Assembly: GCA_051861445.1 (NCBI GenBank)
Contig: JBHYCS010000008.1
Coordinates: 110,851-174,850 of the forward strand
DNA length: 64,000 bases
DNA from: Parasediminibacterium sp051861445
Lineage (GTDB): Bacteria; Bacteroidota; Bacteroidia; Chitinophagales; Chitinophagaceae
Direction: 5' to 3'
Position 1 is the stretch's first letter, and each line of letters begins with the position of its first letter. Of the stretch, positions 8,045 to 16,130 are shown in pieces. The position numbers and the translations under genes are program-made. The notes beneath the pieces were generated by a model. It worked only from the letters and a program-made list of their open reading frames with translations, did no database searches and was not told where the DNA came from.

Positions 8045-9187
8045 ATGTGGATGATTTTTTGCTTCTTTATTTGCCTATTTGTGCTGTACCTATTACTAAT
8101 GCTAGTGTATAGGCATTATTTTATTCAATTAAAGCCCTTTGAATTCAATAAAAATATCGCTCCAAATAAAGGTTTCACCATTATTATTCCTGCAAGAAAT
8201 GAAGCCGAAAACATAGGAAACTTATTAACATCAATTGTACAACAAAATTATCCAACATCTTTATGGGAAGTGTTTGTAATGGACGATTTTTCTACCGATG
8301 AAACAGCAAATATTGTAACTACATTTCAACAACAACATAGCAATATTCATTTAGTAAAACTTGCAGAAGAAATAGGCAATAAACCCATTAATTCTTACAA
8401 AAAAAAGGCTATTGAAATTGGCATTCAAAAATCTACAAAAGATTGGATTGTAACTACCGATGCTGATTGTTTTGTTAATAAAAATTGGCTATTGAGTTAC
8501 AACCTTTACATACAACAAACAAATTCGGTTTTCGTAGCGGCACCTGTAGTTTTTACAAATAATGGAAGTGCTTTTCAAAGCTTTCAGTGTATTGATTTTA
8601 TGGCTTTACAAGGTATTACTGCTGCTGCAATTTCAATGGGTATTCATGCCATGTGTAATGGTGCAAATTTGGCTTATGAGAAATCTGTTTTTTTTGATGT
8701 AGGTGGCTTTAAAGGAGTTGATAAAATTGCTAGTGGTGATGATATGTTTTTAATGAAAAAAATTCAAAATAAATATCCCAAAAAATTGGGCTATCTATAT
8801 CATCAAGATGCAATTGTAGCAACAAAACCAATGGAGACAATGGGTGGTTTTTTTAACCAAAGAGTACGCTGGGCTAGCAAAACAAACAGCTATAAAGAAA
8901 TAGCTACAATTGTTGTTTTATGGGCTGTTTTATTGGTAAATATTGGTTTGGTAATATTACCTGTTATAGCGTTTATACATTTGAATGCCTTATTTATTTG
9001 GCTTGGCTTAATGGCAATAAAAACCTTTGTTGAAGCCATATTTGCTGTAAAAATTGCACGTTTTTTTTCAATAGAATTAAGGTGGTGGTACACATTGCTA
9101 CAATTTCCACATGTATTGTATACTAGTTTAGCTGGCTGTTTTGGTCTATTTTCAAACTATCAATGGAAAGGCAGGAAAGTAAAATAA
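8045..9187 (+). CDS. Membrane glycosyltransferase family 2
   Basis: A 380-residue inner-membrane glycosyltransferase. One N-terminal helix is followed by a GT-A domain beginning FTIIIPARNEAENI, with the DDFSTDET nucleotide-binding segment, the D-x-D-like TTDADCF, and QRVRW, the Q-x-x-R-W motif of processive or membrane GT2 enzymes. Three to four C-terminal helices end the protein. Relatives make polysaccharides or glycolipids; the sugar is unknown. It follows the alpha/beta hydrolase by 17 bp and precedes an ABC permease by about 50 bp. Confidence 0.87.
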   Translation: MWMIFCFFICLFVLYLLLMLVYRHYFIQLKPFEFNKNIAPNKGFTIIIPARNEAENIGNLLTSIVQQNYPTSLWEVFVMDDFSTDETANIVTTFQQQHSNIHLVKLAEEIGNKPINSYKKKAIEIGIQKSTKDWIVTTDADCFVNKNWLLSYNLYIQQTNSVFVAAPVVFTNNGSAFQSFQCIDFMALQGITAAAISMGIHAMCNGANLAYEKSVFFDVGGFKGVDKIASGDDMFLMKKIQNKYPKKLGYLYHQDAIVATKPMETMGGFFNQRVRWASKTNSYKEIATIVVLWAVLLVNIGLVILPVIAFIHLNALFIWLGLMAIKTFVEAIFAVKIARFFSIELRWWYTLLQFPHVLYTSLAGCFGLFSNYQWKGRKVK

Positions 9188-9239
9188 TTAATCTACATTA
9201 TTTAACCTTCAATTTTACAAACACAGTTATCTTCAACAA

Positions 9240-10322
9240 GTGAAAACAAATAATCAAACATCTACTATCATGCAGCGGCTAATGCAAAATAAGTTGGCTG
9301 TAATAGGTATTATTATTATTTGTATAAACGTATTGGTTGCCATTTTTGCATACATTATTGCTCCAGATAATACAGTAAATGCCAATAGAATTATTCCAGA
9401 AATTGGCAGTAAAAAACAAGGGTTTCATAGTCAGTTTTTATTAGTCAATAGAAATACTGAACAGCAATCTTCAACTTCTAATTTAACTACATTATTTTCT
9501 GGTAAAATTGATTCGTATCAATGGATTCCTATCCTTCAATCGAAACAAATAAAGGATAGTATTTTTTTTGAAAAATATATCGACGAAGGAGTTACAGAAG
9601 CTAAATCAATTCATCTTTCAAAAGTTGGAAAGCAAAGAATAGTAGAACAAACTTTTGTTTTAGGTACTGATAAATTTGGTAGAGATATGTTGAGTAGGCT
9701 CATCATTGGTTCTAGAGTTAGCTTAAGCGTTGGCATTATTGCTGTTTTTATTTCACTATCAATTGGTATAACATTAGGGGCTTTTGCAGGCTATTTTGGT
9801 GGATGGATTAATAACTGCATTATGTGGCTTACTAACGTTGTTTGGAGCATTCCGACATTGTTATTGGTATTTGCAATTACACTAATTCTTGGTAAAGGAT
9901 TTTGGCAGGTGTTTATTGCTGTAGGGTTAACTATGTGGGTGAATGTAGCTAGATTGGTGAGAGGACAAGTACTTGCAGTTAAAAATCTAGAATATGTTCA
10001 AGCAGCGAAAGTGTTGGGATTTAGTAATATGAGAATTATTTTCAAACATATTTTACCAAATATTTTAGGTCCTGTTATGGTAATTGCTGCCAGCAATTTT
10101 GCATCGGCCATTGTGGTTGAAGCTGGTTTAAGCTTTTTAGGTGTTGGCGTGCAACCACCACAACCAAGTTGGGGATTAATGATTAAGGAAAACTACAATT
10201 TTATAATTACCAATAGACAATTATTGGCACTTGCACCTGGTATAGCCATTATGCAATTGGTTTTAGCTTTTAACTTGGTTGGCAATGGATTAAGAGATGC
10301 AATTAATGTAAAAACAAATTAA
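9240..10322 (+). CDS. ABC transporter permease, DppC/OppC type
   Basis: A 360-residue inner-membrane permease of the peptide/nickel importer type. After the first helix (about 17-40) the characteristic LGTDKFGRDMLSRLIIGSR appears, followed by five more helices with the ATPase-contact EAA loop (QAAKVLGFSNMRIIFKHILPN). The stretch between helix 1 and LGTDKFGRD is about 100 residues, longer than in standard DppC, giving an extended periplasmic loop. The frame begins with GTG at 9240; an internal ATG (MQRLMQNKL) at 9270 is an alternative. No DppB, ATPase or binding protein gene is next to it, so its partners must be encoded elsewhere. Confidence 0.87.
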   Translation: MKTNNQTSTIMQRLMQNKLAVIGIIIICINVLVAIFAYIIAPDNTVNANRIIPEIGSKKQGFHSQFLLVNRNTEQQSSTSNLTTLFSGKIDSYQWIPILQSKQIKDSIFFEKYIDEGVTEAKSIHLSKVGKQRIVEQTFVLGTDKFGRDMLSRLIIGSRVSLSVGIIAVFISLSIGITLGAFAGYFGGWINNCIMWLTNVVWSIPTLLLVFAITLILGKGFWQVFIAVGLTMWVNVARLVRGQVLAVKNLEYVQAAKVLGFSNMRIIFKHILPNILGPVMVIAASNFASAIVVEAGLSFLGVGVQPPQPSWGLMIKENYNFIITNRQLLALAPGIAIMQLVLAFNLVGNGLRDAINVKTN

Positions 10323-10363
10323 GGGTTTAAAAATCAGCTTCAATAGCTCATCTTTAAACCCTT
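10321..10363. terminator. Hairpin between convergent genes
   Basis: AAGGGTTTAAA (10321-10331) and TTTAAACCCTT (10353-10363) form an 11-bp perfect inverted repeat with a 21-base loop, starting at the permease stop codon and 22 bp short of the hemD stop. It lacks a long T-run on either side, so its termination strength is unclear. Confidence 0.5.
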
Positions 10364-10384
10364 AAAACAGTATATTTAAATTCC

Positions 10385-11188
10385 TTATGCTTTTTTATTC
10401 GCTTCAGCAAGATATTTATCTAAAGCCGAAACCATACTTGGTGCTTGTGGTGCAGGTGCTTTAATACCAATTTCTAATCCTGCATCTTCTACTGCTTTTG
10501 TTGTATTTCCACCAAATGCACCGATAACAATATTTTTTTGCGTAAATTTTGGATAACTGTCATACAAACTTCTTACACCACTTGGTGTGAAAAAGCAAAT
10601 AACATCAAATCCATTTTTTTCCATCACTTCCTTAATGTCGTTGCTTACACTTCTGTACATAAATGCTAGTTGAAAATCGCATTTATGACTTTTAAACCAT
10701 CCAACAATTTCATTGTCCTGCTGATTTTCGCTACAAACGTATAAAAAGCGTTCGTTTTCTTTGTGCTTATTAATTACATCAAGCATACTTTTATTTGTGC
10801 CATCGGCACCATAAAAAACTTTACGTTTTCTATACAAAATAAATTTTTGCAAATACAAGGCTACTGCTTCTGTAGTACAGAAATATTTCGTTTCTTGATT
10901 AATAGTAATTTTCATTTCCTCACAAGTACGAAAGAAATGATCGATGGCATTTCTACTGGTTAAAACAACGGCAGTGAATTGAGTAATATCAATTTTTTGC
11001 TTGCGAAATTCTTTTGCATGGATGCCCTCAAGCCTAATGAATGGATGAAACACCAATTCAACGCTGTATTTACGTTCAAGATCGAAGTAAGGCGATTTTT
11101 CGCTTTCTGGTCTTGGCTGAGAAATCAATATTTTTTTGGGTGTTTTGCTGGCTGCTACTGCTGCACTTTTTACTCCTTTCGTTACCAT
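10385..11188 (-). CDS. hemD: Uroporphyrinogen-III synthase
   Basis: A 267-residue cytoplasmic enzyme that cyclises hydroxymethylbilane to uroporphyrinogen III in haem synthesis. Two alternating alpha/beta domains are visible: KKILISQPRPESEKSPYF at the start, FTAVVLTSRNAIDHFF in the first domain and VICFFTPSGVRSLYD in the second, all typical of HemD. Sequence identity among HemD proteins is low, but the TSRNAIDHFF and TPSGVRSL signatures are convincing. It lies 25 bp downstream of the DUF4271 gene on the same strand, a pairing I know from other Bacteroidota. Confidence 0.9.
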   Translation of the reverse strand: MVTKGVKSAAVAASKTPKKILISQPRPESEKSPYFDLERKYSVELVFHPFIRLEGIHAKEFRKQKIDITQFTAVVLTSRNAIDHFFRTCEEMKITINQETKYFCTTEAVALYLQKFILYRKRKVFYGADGTNKSMLDVINKHKENERFLYVCSENQQDNEIVGWFKSHKCDFQLAFMYRSVSNDIKEVMEKNGFDVICFFTPSGVRSLYDSYPKFTQKNIVIGAFGGNTTKAVEDAGLEIGIKAPAPQAPSMVSALDKYLAEANKKA

Positions 11189-11213
11189 GCTTTTTATCTA
11201 ATATTTTGCAAAA

Positions 11214-12293
11214 TTAAATGGTTGCACCTATAAAATTAAATACTGCTTTATAAATTAATGCAAGCGGTAATATTTCAAAGCTGCAAAGGTATAGAAAAAA
11301 GTGTAAGGCATTCACATTCAAATCGCTACGAATATTACCAAGCGTTACTAAATACCTATACAACAATCCTCCACCAATTAAAAAAAGTGACACAATAAAG
11401 GCTATTGTTGCTATATCACCACCTGAAAATGCGATTATTAAAATAAAAGGAATTAATAAAATGGCAATTATTTTGTTACTTAAAAAAACAATAAATATGT
11501 AGGTATTTGCTGCTTCTGATGAGTTAAAAATCCATCCAGAAAAATAAAGAAATAAAAATTTTAATACATATACAACTATCAATAGCGAAACTGTACATAG
11601 CAATAACCACCAAAAATCTAGTTGTACCCATGCTTTATTTGTGGCCACAATTGCCAAGTACATACCAAATGATAATACAAAAACAATATTTAATAATAAT
11701 GAGGCTAAATTGTTTTGAGAAAGTTGATCTCTTGTTTGTTTTTGACGAAACGATGTTTGAAAAAAAACGCTAAACATATTGCCAAAATATTTTGGAAATA
11801 CAACTTTTATAAATGCAACTAAACCTACAATACCCAATAGTGCATAAAACAATTCATCTTTAGATTGATGTTTTTTCTCAATATCTACTTTAAATGAAGG
11901 TGTAGAAAACACAGGAAAATACATATCTGCAATTATATGGCTGTATGTAGAAGTATCTTTTTTAGGTAATAAAGCCAATGCTTTTTGCTTTTGAATAGAA
12001 TCGTTTCGTAAAGAATCTATCAATTGTTTAGCCAACAAAGTAGAATCTGTTTGGATTAAAGTATCTAATACAGCTACGCTTACAGAATCTACAACTTGTT
12101 TTTTAGGCTGTTGAATTGTTGTTAAACTATCTTTCTTAACTACCGTTTTTTTGATTGGGGTAATGATTTTGTTTTGTAGCGGTTTTACGGGCTGTTGTTT
12201 TTCTATGGGTACAATACTATCTGCTTGTGCAATTGCTTTTTTGCAAAAACAAATCAACAGCATTGTACATAAAAAAGCAGTAACTATTTTCAT
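11214..12293 (-). CDS. DUF4271 domain membrane protein
   Basis: A protein of about 359 residues with a signal peptide (MKIVTAFLCTMLLICF), a long low-complexity proline/lysine/glutamine/serine section, and a C-terminal membrane domain of about six helices starting near FFQTSFRQKQTRDQL, which marks DUF4271. The function is unknown. The ATG at 12293 gives the signal peptide directly at the N-terminus; an ATG at 12341 is in frame but adds 16 unlikely residues. A TATTTTTG element at 12300-12307 would start transcription almost at the ATG. The position directly before hemD suggests a link to envelope or haem metabolism, which is an inference. Confidence 0.82.
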   Translation of the reverse strand: MKIVTAFLCTMLLICFCKKAIAQADSIVPIEKQQPVKPLQNKIITPIKKTVVKKDSLTTIQQPKKQVVDSVSVAVLDTLIQTDSTLLAKQLIDSLRNDSIQKQKALALLPKKDTSTYSHIIADMYFPVFSTPSFKVDIEKKHQSKDELFYALLGIVGLVAFIKVVFPKYFGNMFSVFFQTSFRQKQTRDQLSQNNLASLLLNIVFVLSFGMYLAIVATNKAWVQLDFWWLLLCTVSLLIVVYVLKFLFLYFSGWIFNSSEAANTYIFIVFLSNKIIAILLIPFILIIAFSGGDIATIAFIVSLFLIGGGLLYRYLVTLGNIRSDLNVNALHFFLYLCSFEILPLALIYKAVFNFIGATI

Positions 12294-12375
12294 TTGTGGC
12301 AAAAATAAGTGTTTATAAAAGCAGATTTTACAATAGTGCAATTAATTATGCCAACAAATGAATACGTTGTTGTTA

Positions 12376-14160
12376 TTAAAAAACGCTAATAAATCCAATA
12401 TGTATTTTCGATTGCCGAAGGCTAAATGGCAAATCGTTTCTTTTTCCAGCAGCATAGCTAATATTAAAAATGCCTTGTTTGGTTTCTAAAGCCAATCCAA
12501 TTCCACCACCAATAAACTGATTTTGTAATCGAGTAATTGCATTATTGGTAAACCCAACATCGGCAAAGCCAGCAAAAAAAGCATTTTTACCTAATAAATA
12601 TCGATACTCAGTAGTAACAACTGCATATTGATTTGCCAAAATACTTTCTTCATCAAAGCCTCTTAACAACTTATTTCCACCAATTTGAAAAAGTTCATTT
12701 CTAAAATAACTATCGCTTTGCAACCAACCAACTTGTAATGCTGATTTAAAAACTGATTGTTTACCTAGCTGAAAATATTGTGCATATTGTAGTTGTAGCT
12801 TTAATTGATAAGAATTAAGGTTAACCGTATCGTACAAATTTTTATAATTAAAATTGGAGTTGCTGATAGATAGAATTGTATTGTTTTTCCCAATTTGTTT
12901 ATTGCCGATTGAAAATGAAATAGCAGCATCTTTACCACGTAAAGGATTAGGCGTATAATTTGTATTGTTTAAAACATAAGAAACAGCAATATTGGTTATT
13001 TGCATGTCTGAAACATCGGGTAATTTTTTATTACTAATAATGGCAAGTGTATCTACAGTAAGCATATTGGTAGTAAATTGTTGCAGAGCTACACTAATTT
13101 TTTGCTGACGATTAACAGCATATTGGAAAGCCAATTGTGCTTGTAAATTTAAAAATGCAGAATCTCTTTTATACAATTCAAAATTAAACTGAACACCAAA
13201 CTGAGAATTTAAGAAATAAGGCTGCTTAAACATCAATTGTAATCTTGGAGAGGCTGTTTGCAACTGTTGCCAATTCAATGAAATGGTTTCGCCTTTTGCA
13301 AAACTATTGTTGAGTAAAATATTGGCTTCTCCTGTAAACAATAACTTTCCTCCCAATTGTTGATTGGCTGGCAAAAAGCCCAACAATACATTTATCCGAT
13401 TGCTTTTTTGTGATTGTAAGTATAAGTTAATGTTATAGCTACTTGCTAGCATTTGCAAATCCCAAGGTTTCACTTGTTTTAAATAAGGCAATTCTGCTAG
13501 TTGTTGATCGATTTGTTGTAGTTGTACAATGCTAAACAAACTACCTTTTTTTAGTCCTAAGTATTTGTGCAAAAATCGATTACCAATAATAGTATTGCCA
13601 ACCTGATGTATAGTATCTAACGGATACGTAATTCCTTTTTCAATAATTGCTTGTGCCTGAATTTGTTGGTTAATAATGGTAATGCTATCTAAACCAACGG
13701 CTGCAAAAGGATAACCATTATTTTCTAGCAGTTGCAATAACTTATCTTGAAATTGAACAAAATTATCTGTTGAAATTACTTTACCCGAGTAGCTAGCAAA
13801 TACTTGTTTTAATTGCTTTCTAAAAACCTCATCTGTTATTGAAGCACCAATTACTTTCCAAGTATATTTTTTTCCAATAAAAATGTATGCTGTAGCTGCA
13901 GTATCAAAATAATGTACACTATCAATAGAAGCAGCAATAAAGCCCAAACGATGCAAATAAACAGGTAGTTGTTCTACATATTGTTTACACTGAATAATCG
14001 AAACAAAATTGGTTTGTAAGTGTAATGTATCTGTAATAAAAGCTATACTTGCATCTTGTGCTTGGTATTGAAGTTTTACTTTTGTAGTATTTGTTTGTGC
14101 AAACAATACACTACTCAGCAAGCAACAATAAAAACAATAGTATAAGCGTACTTTTATCAT
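12376..14160 (-). CDS. Outer-membrane BamA/TamA-like protein
   Basis: A 594-residue predicted outer-membrane protein. It has a signal peptide (to about residue 21, ending FAQ), POTRA-like domains over roughly residues 70-240, and a C-terminal surface-antigen barrel ending in phenylalanine (HIGFISVF), the usual recognition residue for barrel insertion. It is shorter than BamA (about 800 residues), with only about two POTRA domains, so it resembles TamA or ShlB-type transporters more. No TamB-like gene adjoins it. It starts 33 bp from the divergently transcribed hemW gene. Confidence 0.75.
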   Translation of the reverse strand: MIKVRLYYCFYCCLLSSVLFAQTNTTKVKLQYQAQDASIAFITDTLHLQTNFVSIIQCKQYVEQLPVYLHRLGFIAASIDSVHYFDTAATAYIFIGKKYTWKVIGASITDEVFRKQLKQVFASYSGKVISTDNFVQFQDKLLQLLENNGYPFAAVGLDSITIINQQIQAQAIIEKGITYPLDTIHQVGNTIIGNRFLHKYLGLKKGSLFSIVQLQQIDQQLAELPYLKQVKPWDLQMLASSYNINLYLQSQKSNRINVLLGFLPANQQLGGKLLFTGEANILLNNSFAKGETISLNWQQLQTASPRLQLMFKQPYFLNSQFGVQFNFELYKRDSAFLNLQAQLAFQYAVNRQQKISVALQQFTTNMLTVDTLAIISNKKLPDVSDMQITNIAVSYVLNNTNYTPNPLRGKDAAISFSIGNKQIGKNNTILSISNSNFNYKNLYDTVNLNSYQLKLQLQYAQYFQLGKQSVFKSALQVGWLQSDSYFRNELFQIGGNKLLRGFDEESILANQYAVVTTEYRYLLGKNAFFAGFADVGFTNNAITRLQNQFIGGGIGLALETKQGIFNISYAAGKRNDLPFSLRQSKIHIGFISVF

Positions 14161-14193
14161 TTGAATTAATTAACAAGTTTACAAACAATTTCA

Positions 14194-15321
14194 ATGGCAG
14201 GCATATACATTCACATTCCTTTTTGTAGAAAAGCATGTCATTACTGCAATTTTCATTTTTCTACCACACATAGTTTATTGCCTCAAATGGTTGATGCTAT
14301 TGTAAAAGAAGTGTCGATAAGAAAAGATTATGTACAACAATCTATCTCTACAATTTATTTTGGAGGCGGAACACCAAGCCTTTGTAGTAGTGCCGATTTA
14401 CATAAAATTCTTCAAGCAATTCGTCAGTTTTTTTTAGTAGAAAAAGATGCCGAAATAACTATTGAAACAAACCCAGACGATATTACCACAGAAAGATTGT
14501 TAGATTGGAAAAAATTGGGAATTAATAGATTAAGCATTGGCATACAATCTTTTTCAAATGAAGATTTAATATGGATGAATAGGGCTCACAATGCTGAACA
14601 AGCTTTGGCTTGCATTGATATGGCACAATCAATAGGATTAACCAATATCTCTATCGATTTAATTTATGGAACACCTACTTTAACCAACCAACAATGGCAA
14701 AAGAATGTAGCAATTGCTATCGAAAAAAATATTCCACATATATCTTGCTATGCATTAACAGTAGAGCCTAAAACGGCTTTACAAAAAATGATAGACAAAC
14801 AAAAAGTGCCATCTATAGATACTGAAAAACAAGCCGAACATTTTGAATTGTTAATGCAATGGCTTGGCAATGCAGGTTACAATCATTACGAAATATCAAA
14901 TTTTGCAAAACCTAATTTTCAGAGCAAACACAATAGTAGCTATTGGCAAGGCGAACCGTATATAGGATTTGGTCCATCTGCACATTCGTTTAATGTACAT
15001 AGTCGTCAATGGAATGTAGCAAACAATGCTTTATATATTCAAAGTATGGAGCAAAATAATATTCCTTTCGAAATAGAAATATTATCTGCAGAAGATCAAT
15101 TGAATGAATACATCATGACGAGTTTACGAACAAATACAGGGCTAAACCTAGAAAAAATAGCACAACAATGGGGAAATAAATATACAGATACGATTGTAGA
15201 AAAAACAAAATTGTTACTGCAAAATAATCTTGCCGAAATGCATCAACAACACATTCAACTTACCTCAAAAGGAAAGTTATTAGCAGATGGAATTGCTGCA
15301 GATTTATTTTTTGTATCGTAA
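14194..15321 (+). CDS. hemW: Radical SAM haem chaperone HemW
   Basis: A 375-residue cytoplasmic radical SAM protein. The iron-sulfur cluster cysteines C11, C15 and C18 lie in PFCRKACHYCNF. The GGGTPS segment, the NPDD motif and the HNSSYWQGEPYIGFGPSAHS region are those of HemW, formerly misannotated as oxygen-independent coproporphyrinogen oxidase. HemW binds haem and delivers it to apoproteins; true HemN has an extra C-terminal section and a different cysteine context. The stop codon is 4 bp from the stop of the convergent hydrolase gene. Confidence 0.9.
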   Translation: MAGIYIHIPFCRKACHYCNFHFSTTHSLLPQMVDAIVKEVSIRKDYVQQSISTIYFGGGTPSLCSSADLHKILQAIRQFFLVEKDAEITIETNPDDITTERLLDWKKLGINRLSIGIQSFSNEDLIWMNRAHNAEQALACIDMAQSIGLTNISIDLIYGTPTLTNQQWQKNVAIAIEKNIPHISCYALTVEPKTALQKMIDKQKVPSIDTEKQAEHFELLMQWLGNAGYNHYEISNFAKPNFQSKHNSSYWQGEPYIGFGPSAHSFNVHSRQWNVANNALYIQSMEQNNIPFEIEILSAEDQLNEYIMTSLRTNTGLNLEKIAQQWGNKYTDTIVEKTKLLLQNNLAEMHQQHIQLTSKGKLLADGIAADLFFVS

Positions 15322-15325
15322 TTGT

Positions 15326-15970
15326 TTACACCGATTTTACATATGGATTAAACCTTTTTTCATGACCAACAGTGGTTGGTTTTCCATGACCATTGTATAC
15401 TATTGTTTCGTCGGGTAAAGTATAAATTTGTTGTTGAATAGATTGTGCTAACAGTTCAAAACTTCCACCGGGCAAATCTGTTCTACCAATACTTTCATAA
15501 AACAATACATCACCACTAATAACAAAATTTTGTTGAGCACTATAGAAAGAAATGCTTCCTGGTGAATGACCTGGCGTAAGCAAAATTTTTAATTCATCAT
15601 CGCCTAAAAAAATAGAATCATTCTCATATAAAAAATGAATAGGTGCTTGATAATTCACAAATGGTATTCCCCATTTTTCACCACTTATGGGTGCAAAAGC
15701 CAATACTTTTTCTTCTTTTGAATGAATATACAATTCTAATCCATAGGTTTCATATACCCATTTATTACCAAAAACATGGTCTAAATGGCAATGAGTATTG
15801 ATTAGTTTAGTGGGTGTTAAATTATTTTCGGCTATAAAATGGCTTAATGTTTCTTCTTCGGCTGTAAAATAACAACCAGGATCTACAACCAAAGTTTCTC
15901 CTTTTTCGTTATATACTAAATACGTATTTTCTTGTAATGGATTAAAAGTAAACGATGTAACAGTGAGCAT
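15326..15970 (-). CDS. Metallo-beta-lactamase-fold hydrolase
   Basis: A 214-residue cytoplasmic metallohydrolase. The zinc ligands H60, H62, D64 and H65 sit in NTHCHLDHVFG; LTPGHSPGS, SGDVLFYESIGR and NGHGKPT supply the remaining conserved histidines and aspartate. This is the glyoxalase II-like branch, with hydroxyacylglutathione or other thioester hydrolysis as the likely chemistry; the actual substrate is not determined. It converges with hemW and diverges from the large gene at 16131 over a 160-bp promoter region. Confidence 0.88.
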   Translation of the reverse strand: MLTVTSFTFNPLQENTYLVYNEKGETLVVDPGCYFTAEEETLSHFIAENNLTPTKLINTHCHLDHVFGNKWVYETYGLELYIHSKEEKVLAFAPISGEKWGIPFVNYQAPIHFLYENDSIFLGDDELKILLTPGHSPGSISFYSAQQNFVISGDVLFYESIGRTDLPGGSFELLAQSIQQQIYTLPDETIVYNGHGKPTTVGHEKRFNPYVKSV

Positions 15971-16036
15971 ATGGATAAATCTTAAGCTTTTTAAAGAGTA
16001 ATTACCTAATTTTAACAGTGTTTCAACGAATGTTAA

Positions 16037-16066
16037 TTTGATACAAACTTGAAAGAAGTATTTTTA
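16037..16066 (+). promoter_or_regulatory. Candidate promoter of the 1118-aa outer-membrane protein gene
   Basis: TTTG (16037-16040), 18 bases, then TATTTTTA (16059-16066), matching the Bacteroidota TTTG-N17-19-TAnnTTTG consensus except for the last base. It lies 65 bp upstream of the ATG in a divergent intergenic region. Confidence 0.4.
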
Positions 16067-16130
16067 CCTGATAAAAATATAGAAGCCAAGCAAATTTATA
16101 GGCTTTAATTTATAAGAACAGATAGCAGTT

